Source: Liquidambar formosana (taxonomy: Eukaryota > Streptophyta > Magnoliopsida > Saxifragales > Altingiaceae). From it: 64,000 bases of DNA. The notes below the pieces were generated by a model. The model made no database searches. It was given only the letters and a program-made list of their open reading frames with translations, and was not told the origin of the DNA. Position numbers and translations under genes: made by a program. The stretch is from positions 32,647,478 through 32,711,477 of the forward strand of contig CM077833.1 of NCBI GenBank assembly GCA_039720395.1. Direction: 5' to 3'. Of this stretch, positions 12,821 through 26,000 are shown piece by piece (position 1 is the first letter of the stretch; each line of letters starts with the position of its first letter).

Positions 12821-14001
12821 GGTGGGTGCGAATCCAAACCACAGGAATAGAGATGATGAGGCCAGAGGAACCCTCCACCAACGACCTGCCGTACCTTCTT
12901 CCCTCCTTGCGCTCCACCCTCGTCTCTCTACCCACTATCTCTTTTTCAAACCACGCGATTAGCCTCTGCCTCTCGCCTCTCAGATTTATGAACTGGACGT
13001 TAGATCTGACCACCGTTTAAAAAAAAACAAAAAAAATTATTGGTAAACCGTAGGATCTGACTTCCATTTCTCCCTTTTCTTACATACCTGACTACCTGTA
13101 ATCCCTAGCAATTACCAACCAACCGGAGCTACGTCCACCCTACATTTTTTCTTTAAATGGTTCCTTTTTTTTTTTTTTTTTTTTCAAGTTAAATTATTTT
13201 TCCTCCAAGTTAAATAATTTTCCAAAAAAATAAAAAAACAAACAATTGGCCTAAACCCCATTTTTCATAAAAATTTCTACTGGCTTTCATCCACATGTGA
13301 CATGCATTATTAGTTAAAACTCTCCATTTTTTAGAGTGGGAAAATTATTAATTTACCGTTATGAATTTTTTTTTTTATTATAAAAACAAACAAGTTTAAG
13401 TATTTTCAACACCAATGAGTCATGCATTTTGACAGAGTTGGATGCCGGCAAAAAAATCACAAAAATAAAGCTTTTCATAATAAGGGATACTTAGAATTTA
13501 TGTTTTAAAATAAGTACTCAATATTTTAGGATCAGCTTTCCCATCTTTCTTTAAACAATAACTTCCATGTTTATAAAAATTGATAATCATGATCATATTA
13601 TGTCAACAAAATAAAATGGAATTATAAAGTCAAAAAATATTTTGATAATTTTATTTTATTATTTTATTATTAATTTATTACACTATATCAATCATGTCAT
13701 AATTACATATAAATTTTTCTCCTCTTCGTCAACTACAAACCCGACAATAACCTTATGGGCGGTGTTTGTAAAAATCGGTGATTAATGCTTGGATGGCACC
13801 AGACAAAATAATAATATATACATAAATATAAATAAATATGGAGTAATTAAAAAGTGGCTAAAAGCAGCATATACTTTCCTTGTAAGTTGACTCGCGTGTG
13901 TGTTAAGGTTCATACTCTGTAATATAATACACACACAACGTTCACTAGAAACGGACGAGAGCAGGCAAGCGGTTTAGGGTTTTAGCAATTGGAATTTGGA
14001 A
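12821..14001. other. Divergent promoter region, AP-1 sigma / SKI3
   Basis: About 1.2 kb separates the two start codons. The AP-1 sigma 5' UTR probably occupies roughly 12821–13015 and the SKI3 leader the last ~100 bases. The middle is very AT-rich with a T-run at 13167–13185. A TATA-like AATATAATAC at about 13920–13929 could serve SKI3. No gene or recognisable transposon was seen. Confidence 0.5.
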
Positions 14002-17000
14002 ATGGAGAAAACGGTGTGTCCCTCTGAATTTATAATCTGTCCTCTTCCTCCTATAACGGGTTGTTATAATCAATCAATCAACCTCTCAAACATATTTGGT
14101 GGTGTTATTCAGGAATCAGAAGACGGAGCCCTCTTAAGACAGCTTCAGGAATCGGTGGCTTCCAGTCCAGATGACCCCTCCCACCACCTTATCCTCGTAA
14201 TATATATAATATTATAATGCTCTCCCTCTTCTCTTTTTCATCTCTCTACGTGAGTTAAACGTTTTAACCTGCTTGTGTTGATTGTGGTGAAGGGGCAATT
14301 CTTGTGGGAAAAGGGGAAGAATCCAAGGAAACGGCCGCAGAGCATTTCGTGATATCGGCCAAGTTAAATCCCCAGAATGGGGTTGCTTTCAGATACTTGG
14401 GGCATTATTACGGCACTGTATCGGTTGATACCCAGAGAGCCTTCAAGTGTTACCAGAGAGCTGTCACCCTTAATCCCCTTGATTCTGAATCCGGGGTTTG
14501 CTACTTTTTACTCTCATCTCCTTTACTTTGGTCATTCCAGCAAACTTCTAATTAAGTTCTAACTAATTAATTAATCCATCCATCCATTAATTATTATTAT
14601 TATTTTTTATATATATATTTTGAAGGAAGCGATGTGTGATATGTTGGACGAAGGAGGAAAGGAGAGTTTGGTGGTTGCAGTCTGCCGGGAAGCTTCCGAC
14701 AAGTCACCAAGAGCGTTTTGGGCTTTTCGAAGATTGGGTTATTTACAGGTATCTGTATTTCTCTTCTTCTTCTTCTTTTTCATTTTTTTCTTGTTTTTTC
14801 CCTGGGACACTCTCCAATTATCTGATAATACAATTCAAAAATGTACGTACCAGGTCCGTCAGAATAAATGGTCCGAAGCAGTACAGAGTCTTCAACATGC
14901 CATTCGAGGCTATCCTAACTGTGCTGATCTGTGGGAAGTATGTGTACCCTTGTTTCCATCATTTTTTCGTCGTCTGATTAACATCTAATTCTTTCCATTA
15001 CTTCCATTGTAGGCTCTGGGCCTTGCCTACCAGCGACTGGGCATGTTTACTGCAGCTATTAAGGTATTTTTGTTTTGTTTTCTACTTCTGTTTTTCTCTT
15101 TGTCCTTATTATTTGGGGCTTCTGGAAGCATATGGGGTTTAGTTTTGTGGCTAGCTTCTTATTGTTTTGGGGAGAACTAACCTTCTCAAGCTTTGCTAAA
15201 CTCCTGTCAAAGTTGATGAAGTTTTCATACACTTTTAGAAGAGTGTGACCAAGATATCAAGATTGCTAAAAGCTGCATGCATGTGTGAATTACTGTTATG
15301 ATTATTAATAGGAGGAATTCTGCCGGCATACATGCATGGACATAGGCGCATGACAGAAATGTTACCCGATTTGGATATGTTTACATGGAAAATTATAGGG
15401 GGAAAATGATCCAGATGTGGTAATACATTAACATATATGCTTTTGAATTCCCCATATAAAATTTACCATATATGAAACATATAATACTAAAGTGAAGTGT
15501 TTTAATCCTAATTTATAGGATTACCACTATTATCAATACAACTCTTTCTTTTTGAATTCCTTTTTCTTTCAGTTATACCATTGTTTTAAAGGAAGATAAT
15601 TTTATACATTTATACTTGTTTAGAGATGCACCAACTGCATCCTTTACATGCTAATGTGTGCCCGGGCGATGTTCAGTGACCAATGTCAGTGCAGCATGGC
15701 AATGGCCCATCTTTAGGTTCGCTCATGATACTTAGTTGCTAACCTTCACAATTCGATTATAGGAGAAGTGATGACTTAGTGTACTTGTAGTAAACCAGTA
15801 ACTAATGAAATAATGCTTTTCTTGATTATTATTTAAATATACTCTTATCGTGAAAGGGCTAACTTATAATGGCATTCTGACAGTCATATGGGCGAGCCAT
15901 TGAATTGGAGGATTCAAGAGTCTTTGCATTGGTTGAAAGTGGAAACATTCTTTTAATGCTTGGTTCCTTTAGAAAGGTAAGGTTCATTTCTAATATGGAG
16001 TAGTACACTTGTGGTCTTTCAATACTTGTTTCCTAGAATTTAGTTGCACCTTTCTTATTTTTCATTACATCTGGTTGCATAAGCTCTACTTGGGATTGGT
16101 AGAAAACTTCTTATTTCTTCAGAGGGGATGCATGAAATCTTGTATGAAATATATATATTTGATAGAAGACATTAAAGTATATTTAAATAACTAACAGCAT
16201 TATACTGGTTATTACCAAACAGCAGTTATCCTTTTATTTTTTAACAGTTAATGACAATTTAATGTCATCGTAATTAGGTCTAGATTTCATATTTGGTATC
16301 TTATTTCCCACGGTAAGAATGCTCGCATGTTTATGATCTGAACAAATTGCAAATCCTGAATGGTATATTTATGTTCTGGAGGCTATTATGAGTCAGTCAA
16401 TTTTTTATGTTTTAGAAGCTATTGTGAATCAGTCAAATTTACAAGTTGTAGCTTTTAGTTTTGGTGTGATGGAAACAGACTATTTTTTTTTTAATAAAGT
16501 AAGTGTATGTATTAAAGAAAGGGCAAAGCCTAAGTACATAAGGGATATACATGAACAAGCCACACAAAAATATCCAAATTTAAGATGTCACTGGCCGTAT
16601 AATGTAGAATATGAAACCAATGGTAGTGTAAAGGTTCAATCATACTGCCACAAGTTTGTGCAACATTGTCGGTCTTGATTGGCTTAAACTATATCTATGT
16701 AGATTGACAGTCCCGATAATTTTCATTAATAATCTTCGTAAAGTAGCATTAATTAATGATGGAATTTCATGAGACCTTCTATCAAAGTTTCTTCTGGAGT
16801 TGATTTCCATGTCTCCAAATGCCTACTTTACCTTTTTTTATTAGGAGAGATGGTTAATTATCGCTGCTTTTAATGCCTTCAGATTCGATGGATTTGTACT
16901 TTAAGTCATTGAATCAGAAATATTCAGTCAGGATTCATATCTAAATCGACTCCTTTATTGATGTGGGAATCTATTCTATTATATTAAAGAAACCTGCCTG

Positions 17001-20000
17001 TTTGGTGTTCCCAGTTTTGAAGCCATTCCCCTATTTTCTCAAAAAAAAAAAAAAAATCCCTATACAGTATACACATTACAATCAAGCGTCAAATTTTTTA
17101 GAACAAAGGGCAGTTAAGGAATTTAATGTTCCCCTATGCGGCTATGCCTACTCAGATTTACAATCCGTACCCACTTAAACTCTACCTTCTGCCCAACTTC
17201 CTACAACTTCTGCCACTCCAACCCACTGTCCATCATATTCTCCACAGTAACTGCAGGGGTTTGATGGAGAAAATATGGGATAAGATGTACGCACATACTG
17301 CGTGCCACCTCTTTGGCGCCTCTAATTTGAATTCATCTAATGTGAATACAATGACATCAGAGGATTATGTTCATTAACCCACTTGGTTCATTAATTTGTG
17401 CATTCTTCTAGGTTGTATATGAATCTTTGCATCATCATCACAAGTGTTAGACCTAATAATTCAATAATCAGGTGGAGTCATTTTGAAGCACTTTGTTGGA
17501 CCCATGTGTGCCTATGATGACTTAACATAATATGGTATTAGAAAATAATAAGGACTTAAATATTGACATCGATGGATGTATTGAGGGGTCCAAAAACACA
17601 GATATATCAATGGATGTATTGGCGCTATAAAAAATATTGATATCGATTTAAAGATATGACTGATATTAGTTAAACATGGAAATTTTCAGTGAAACGTTGG
17701 AAACAATGAATTAGACTTTAATAAAAAATTTAGAATCAAAATATTGCAAACTAAATGTATATAAGATGAGTATGTGTAGTGTAGGGTATAAAAGTGTGCA
17801 ATGGTTAGCAAATAAAAAATACAAATTTATACAAATTTAAATTTAATGAAAAATTATATCTATGCATTACATCAATATTATATACATTGCATATATAGTC
17901 TATTATTAACAAATTGAGATTTATTATTGTCTGAAATTACTTTAATGATGTTCAATAAGTATATTGACAGATATTGTTGTAAATATTTATATTGGAGGCC
18001 TCCAATGAGAGATATATCAACAGATTTATTGATGATATCATAGATATTTTAGTCCTCCATATTACTTATGATCATATCTCTATATGATTGTTGTCGATAG
18101 TTTAACAACATAAAATCTTCTGGTATTCCTTTATAGAAATTCAAAATCATACCACCATGTTAATCCTTGCATTGCATGTAATCACCTTGTGTTTTCCCTG
18201 TAGTCTTCGAATGCTTCTTTTATGTACACATTATGTATAAAATGTCACAATTTGGTCTTTCTATGTTAAGGGAGTTGAGCAATTTCGGCTAGCTTTAGAC
18301 ATATCACCTCAAAGTGTATCTGCGCACTATGGGCTTGCTTCAGGGCTGCTTGGTTTGTCAAAGGAATGTATCAATTTGGGTGCATTTAGATGGGGAGCTT
18401 CACTTTTAGAGGTTAGTCATCTTTAAACTTTAAGAAAGTACATCTGCCTCTATAATTTATTTTTGAATTACATTAATTTGTAAAGTAAGTTCCTAAATAA
18501 TTGCAGGAGGCATCTAAACTTGCAAAAGGGAGTACCTGTTTAGCTGGGAATCTTTCATGCATATGGAAGTTGCATGGTGATATTCAGGTATAATTCTCTA
18601 AAAGAAATAACCTCAGGCACTCTTTCTTCTTAAGCATCACTTGAGACTTAGTTTATGATGTTTTTGACATGAATGGTTTAATATGATATGTGTGTACCTC
18701 TTTGTTAGCTTACATATGCAAAATGTTTTCCATGGATGGAAGAAGGCCAGAGCTTAGAAATTGATGAGGAAGCATTCAAAACTTCCATCCTTTCTTGGAA
18801 ACGGACATGCTGTTTGGCTGCAATATCTGCCAGTAGGTCTTATCAGCGGGCTTTGCACTTGGCCCCATGTCAAGCCAATATTTATACTGACATTGCTATA
18901 ACTTCAGATCTCATTTGCACTTTGAAGGAAAGTTATGAACGTGATCTGAATGCTTGGTAAGATCTTAATTTATGCCATTCTTAACATTTCTTACCGCTGA
19001 GCATTTGTTGTCTTAATATACCATCTTATTCACCAGGCAGCTACCTGAGAAGATGTCTTTGGGGGGCTTGTTATTGGAGGGTGACAATAGTGAGTTCTGG
19101 GTGGCATTGGGATGTTTATCTGGTCATAATGCCTTGAAACAACATGCTTTTATCAGGGGATTGCAATTGGATGTATCTCTAGCTGTTGCTTGGGCATACC
19201 TGGGGAAGGTATTCTCCAATATAAGTATCAAGAATTTGTACCATGAACGTTTTGTGAATGTCTTAATTTATGAAGGAGAAATTGGGAAATGTATTTAAAA
19301 CCTGTCAGGAAATAGAGATATTGAATCACAGTGTGCTAGATCAGCAGCCTTTGGGAGTAGAATTGCAAATTGAGCAGGCCTGGATTGACACTTTGACCAG
19401 GCTCATGATGCCTATGCTTTTATTTTTGGTTTATTTTTAAATTTCATATTTTAATATTAAGTCAAAAGTTTGGTACAGAGTAGATGGTTGGGGCCTAATT
19501 CTAGTTACAAATGGTGATTTCAAGTTTTCATTTTGGCATGCAGTTGGTTGCTTCTGAAAGCTAACTCTTTTAAGTGGGCCGTTGAACTTGAGCTGGGCCA
19601 ACTTGGCCTGAAGTTAATCCCATAGAGTGGGCTGAGTGCAGGCTGAGGTTTACAAGCTGAGATCAGCAGGGCTGAACTTAGGCTGGGGGTTTATGCTATA
19701 AGCTGAACTCTACCTGACCTTGGCTTGGTTTAGCCCAGCCCAATTTGTCCCCTAATCAGGAATTGTTTTACACAGTCCATAGAAAGACCTTTATTTTCCA
19801 TAGGTGGACTGAACATTATGTGAGTGCTGCTGATTTGGTGCAATGCAAATGGATATAAAAGTGCAAATGCTGTCATATGGGAATCAACATATTTTCATCT
19901 GCACTCCAATTATTAATTTTCAAGACATCCTGGAGATAGTGTAATTTACAAGAGATCAATCTTAGGGAATCCGTAATGGGTTGCCATGATGAATCCCAAT

Positions 20001-23000
20001 ATCTCACTTGAGGGTGGTGTCTAAGTTTGTGCTTTTCACAGCTTTACAGGAAGGAGGGTGAGAAGCAATTGGCCAGGCAAGCATTTGATTGTTCTAGAAG
20101 CATAGATCCTTCACTTGCACTTCCATGGGCAGGCATGTCAGCTGATACTCATGCTAGGTATATTCATGTTTGATATGGGGAAAGCATTATATTTATATGC
20201 GTGTGCATTGTAATGAGAAAAAAATTACATGATTTTGTTAAAAGTTATCAAGCACTCTATTATTGATTGAGATATACTTCATTCTTCAGGGAGCCCACAC
20301 AAGATGAACCTTTTGAGAGCTGCTTACGGGCTGTGCAGATATTGCCTGTAAGTGTCTGTCCCTTTATGTGCTCTTCCTCTACAGTTTATGAGAAGGAAAT
20401 TTGAAATTTGAATTATATTTGGAACTCGTCCATATAATCTGTATGGTCCTAACTGGAAGGGTAAACGTTGGATTGGAAGTTTTAATTATTTTATGGGTCT
20501 GGCAATCATGTCCATGCTGAGCTTTTAATTGGTTATAATTGATTGGGAGTCATTGACATCCCTTAAGAGTGACAATAACTCTTGGAGTCGTCCATCCACA
20601 CGGCCACACCCTTCCTCCCCAAACAAAAAACAAACAAACACACACACAAAACACCGAACCCCAGCCATCTAAAGAGGGGTTTTCCACTTTCTTCCCTTTT
20701 TCTCATCTTTATAGTTAGGTCTTTTTCTTATCTTTGTAGTTAGATTTGTGCTTGCAGCTATTGAATATAATGTTTACTTGCTCAAATATTTTCATGATTG
20801 CACCTCAAAGCTTGATTCTCTTGGCAGTTAGCTGAGTTCCAAATTGGTCTGGCAAAGCTTTCTATGCTTTCAGGTCACCTTTCATCTTCACAGGTATGAC
20901 CCATATTATGTCATTTCTGCAGTGAAAGAAAGAGCTAGCAATGGACATGTTTTGGAAAGTATCTATTTAATACTGTAGGTAATTTCTGTTACAGGTATTT
21001 GGAGCCATCCAGCAGGCTGTGCAGCGTGCACCTTACTACCCTGAATCCCATAATTTGAATGGGCTAGTTTGTGAGGCACGGTTTGATTATGGATCTGCTG
21101 CTGCTGCTTATAGACTAGCGCGCTGCGCCATCAGTACTTTAGCAGGCACTGTACCAAAATCTTGTTTCAGAGATATATCAATCAATCTGGCCAGATCACT
21201 TAGTAGGGTAAAGATGTTGGATGTTTTTTCAGTTGCTGTTTGTAGACCTGTAGAGAGGCATATATGAATGTATTTGTCATTTCTTTCTTTCTTTTCCATT
21301 TTTTGCAAATGCTTCTGTCTGGTGCAGGCAGGAAATGCACTAGATGCTGTGCAAGAATGTGAAGATTTAGAGAAAGAAGGTTTGGGTTACAGTTCATAAT
21401 AGTTTACATGTTTCCTAGCTTCTTTATATGCAAATTCACTTCATAGCCCTGTCAGACGGAAAAAGGAGTGAACTAATATATGTGAATCCCTTTTTTATGT
21501 TATGCCAATGGTCCTACATTTCAAATATTTGAGGTGAATTTAATAAAGAGAATGAAAAGGATGCTTCGCGGACAGATTATAAGCTGTCAAGTGAGATGGC
21601 CCTTTTGTAGGGATATTTTTCCCCGGTTTGTAATTGTATATTTTGTATAGGGTGGGTCTAAATCCACACCCTTTTTGGCTAAATCCACGATATGCTTTAT
21701 TTTCACACTTCTTTCTTCATTTTTATTCATATGTGGTGTGGATTTAGCAAAAAAATAGGTTGTGGATTTAGACCCACCCTTTTGTATATTTTTACCTATA
21801 TTCATATTGTAAATGATTTAAATTAAATCTTGATAAAAGTTTTTTGCAAGCTTATCTCATTTTGCTCAGATATTTTATACCATCTTCAATTTCTAGGTCT
21901 TCTTGATGTGGAAGGTTTGCAAATATATGCCATCTCATTATGGCAACTTGGTAAAAACAAATTGGCTCTCTCCGTGGCAAGAAATCTTGTTATTGCTGTT
22001 TCTACCGAGGAGCGGACATCTGGGGCTGGTGCTATTACCTTCTTCTGTAGATTGCTGTACTACATATCTGGACAGGAATCAGCGATTACTAACATTCTTA
22101 AAATGCCAAAGGAATTATTTCAGAGTTCAAAAGTTAGTTTTATAGTATCTGCCATTCATGCTTTAGATCGTAGTGATCAGCTTGAGTCAGTTGTTTCAAG
22201 TAGTCGTCAGTTTCTTGCATCTTACGAAGATATTACTGGGATGCACCTTTTAATAGCACTCACTAAACTAGTAAGTTGCTTGTTTCAATTGTCACAAAAT
22301 CATATTTCTCTCAGATGGGGTTATTATATTGGTTTATGAATGTTGAATATAAGGTGGATATTGTTCTGCTTTTGGGTTATGCAGATCAAACATGGATCAG
22401 GACAGTGCCTTAATTTTCAAAGTGGAGTGGATCATCTTAGGAAAGCTCTTCACATGTACCCTAACAGTAATTTGTTAAGGTATATTAATTTGTAACCGGA
22501 GCAGATTAGATTATTTTCTGTAATGTTTATGGGGTGGAATTTGTTCAGCTTCAAATATAATTTAAACAGAAGCTAATTATCCTTAGCTAGCTGGATTTCT
22601 TTTTCTTTTGTTTTTTCCTGATAGCGAGGAAACCCTTTGAGCAAACCCCGGATCCATATAAGACCCACAAACCCATATGGACCAGGTAAGTCCAAGGCGC
22701 ATGAAAACCATGAAACGTTGTGTGGGTGGCCTCAAGGGGTTTAGCAATTAGGTAGCTGGATTTCTTCAAAGACAGCATTCTCCTCTTGTGAGCTTCCTTA
22801 TTGTGAGTAGAGCTTCAATTGAGGGGAATACTGCTGCAGGGAGAGATGGTACACCGTACACCTACTTGTTTTCAAGACCATTTAACTTGTGTATAGCAAT
22901 TAAGTTTACCACATGGATTGGAATGTTTAGAGTCCAGGAACTTGTATGTGTTTTCGTATGAAGTAATTCAGTTACAAGAACTTACTACCCACTATATGGC

Positions 23001-26000
23001 TAAACCGCTAAAGTAGCATGCATTAATTGTTAGTTCAAAACATACACAATGATCAATAGCATTATTTTTGGGAAATCTTACATGCCTTTCATAATGCTCA
23101 GGGTTGTATGATATTGAAATTGAAAAACATACTGCCAATAAGAATGATGTTTTTTTACATTATTCCTTTTATTTTTGACCTTTCTGTCATTCGATAATAT
23201 CATTAGACATGGTGTGATTCCAGTGCATTCAGCATTCAAATCCTATACCGATTTATAGTTCAGTTTCATCATTGCACTTTATCTCATGCCATTCTCTGTA
23301 AAATTGTAGGTCTTTTTTTAATTTTTACATTTTATCACTCCATCCCACATCCTTTTTGGCCTTCTGCTAATCCTTGTAGCTCCTTTAAGTGGAACTATAT
23401 TTATTAATGCTGAAGGCCATTTTTTCCCCCTCTTTTACATATGACCAAACTGTATTGGTCGAATTCCTTCTCATCTTGCCTACTTTGGTTCTACCTATAA
23501 TTTTGGTTATGCTCATTTTGTGGACTTATTTTTTTGACTGCCTGGCATTTTGTCCCCATAATTCATCATTTTGTTGATTCTTGCATCTTACAAGCTCTAT
23601 TATACTTAATTGTATCTTATTGCAATGATTTCTCTGACATAAATTTGCTGCTAACAGGAACTTACTTGGTTACCTTTTACTATCCTGTAAAGAATGGGAA
23701 GACACCCACATTGCAACTAGATGCTGCATCATAGATCCTTCTGACTGTTCCAGTGAAGAAGGTTTAAAATTGTCATGTGAGATCCTTGCTGCTGGAGCAG
23801 TTGCTTGTTATGCCACTGACAACGGTAACCAGAAATTCTCTTTCCCAACATGTAGAGACCAGTGCCTGAATGGCCCGATGGCAATCCCACAACTGCAGAA
23901 GTATGGTAACTTATTCCCCCTATGCCTTTAGACTTGAATTTCCTTTTTCCAAATCCTTTTATAGTTCATGAAAAATTTAAAACAAATCTATAAATGTTTC
24001 AGCTTTTCAGGAGTAATAAGCCCTTGTCTTCATTCAGTGGGTGCTTCCCATGTAAAAATAGTATCATACCTTCCATCTTTGTAGTATAATGTATTAGCTC
24101 TTCTAGTTTGTAATTTTTGGTGGCTTCTTGCCCTTGTTCTGTTATATCCATATTTCCAATAATGAAGTTAGCTGAGAGAGTTCTTCGCTGAGAAGTCCTA
24201 GGAACAAGGCCAGCAGACATACTCCTAAGCTTTCTGGCTTCATTTCTGTATAACATCCTTTTTGTGTCTGTGTTTTTCATCTGCAGATGGTTACTTCGTG
24301 AACCGTGGAACCACAATGCCCGGTACTTGCTTATACTTAATTTTCTACAGAAGGCACGTGAAGAGAGATTTCCTCGACATCTTTGTATCGTACTTGAGCG
24401 GCTACTTCGTGTGGCTCTTTCCAATCAATTTTATTCAAAAAAAGACATGTCTTATCAATATCAAAAGTTTCAGCTTCTACTGTGTGCTTCTGAGATCAGT
24501 TTGCAAAGTGGGGATACCATTAGCAGTATCAACTATGCTAAAGATGCTTCAGTGCTTCTGCTTCCTAATGGCTATCTCTTTTTCGCACACTTGCTACTAT
24601 GCCGTGCCTATGCAGTAGAACATAATTTTGTAAACCTGCAGGAAGAGTACTTAAGCTGCTTAGAGCTTAAGACAGACTACCATATTGGTTGGATTTGTCT
24701 TAAATTAATGGAATCTCAATATAAACTGGAAACTGAATCAAATATCTTAAAATTGAGTTCCGAGGAGTATTTAAAAGAGATACGGAGTTCAAGGAATATG
24801 TGGATGGCTGTATTTGACTTGGTGCAGGGTCTGATTTCTTTATGGAATCGGAATTTTCTTCATGCAGAAGAGTCTCTTGCACAAGCTTGTTCATTGGTGG
24901 GTGCTGAGAGCTGCCTCTTTCTCTGTCATGGTATGTATCTATTAATCCATTAGGGATTTGGAGTATTTTTCTTTATTATCTGTTCTCCTGAAGATTACCT
25001 TAAATATTAAAAGTTTTGATTCAAATTTGAATGATATTTTTTAACTGGAAGAATGACTTGTACATTGTATTTTATTTGTTTGATATGTTATTTGATAAAA
25101 AGTTGAAAGTTATTATATAACTTTTGAACTACATTTTTACAAAGTCGGGGGCTAGTGAGACATGTTGGCTGCTGATTGTCTCTTCTTAACAATTTTGAAT
25201 TTTAAGTACAAAATTGGACAAGAGGTCCAACCAAGAAGGAAAGAAAATCAAAACAAAAGAAAAGACAACTATCCACAAACTGCCCTCCATCTGGGATCTA
25301 ATTACAAACAAAGGAAACCACTAAAATCCTTAGTAACAGTGGTCCAAAGCGAAGCCAAAAAAACTGCCCTGTCCCAAACAACTGCAATCTTCTCAAACCA
25401 ATCCTAAAAAATTCCGGTATTTCTCACACCACAATACCCAAAGAACCACAAGGACCGCACATCTCCAAAGCACCAACCCCTTCTTATTCCTCCCAAAACC
25501 ACCAAAATCAAGAATAAGCATGTCAAAACAAAAAGCCAGAGGAACCGAACAAACCCCAGCCACCTGGAGAAGTTTCTGCCATAGAAATCTAGCCCCCTGA
25601 CCATGTAAAAAAGGTGATTGATACTCTCAATCTCACACCTGCATATGGTACACTACTGAGGACTTTGACCAAACACGCATATTAAGGTGATGCGTTGCCA
25701 TGTCACTCAATTATTTTTAGCTTTCCAATTTTAGCCTCCTATGAAAGAATGTTACCTGATGATATAGTTGTAGTAATAATTGTAATTTTAAATATAGTAA
25801 AGTGTATTTTGGGAAGGTAAAATAAGTACTTGCTTTGACTTCTGACAGTGAACAAACATTTTGGGACATTGGGACATCCTAAAGTGGAAATGTGATCAAA
25901 CAAATTGGGACAGAGGGAGTAAAAAATTGTTTGTAATCTGTAAAATTATTGGCAAAATCTTAAAAAATTTTGGGACTCCAAGGACCATGTGTAGTTTCTA

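Noticed and set aside
17560..18080. Repeated gatatat(c/t)... segments in SKI3 intron 6 as a transposon.
   Set aside because: AT-rich simple similarity without defined ends or duplication.
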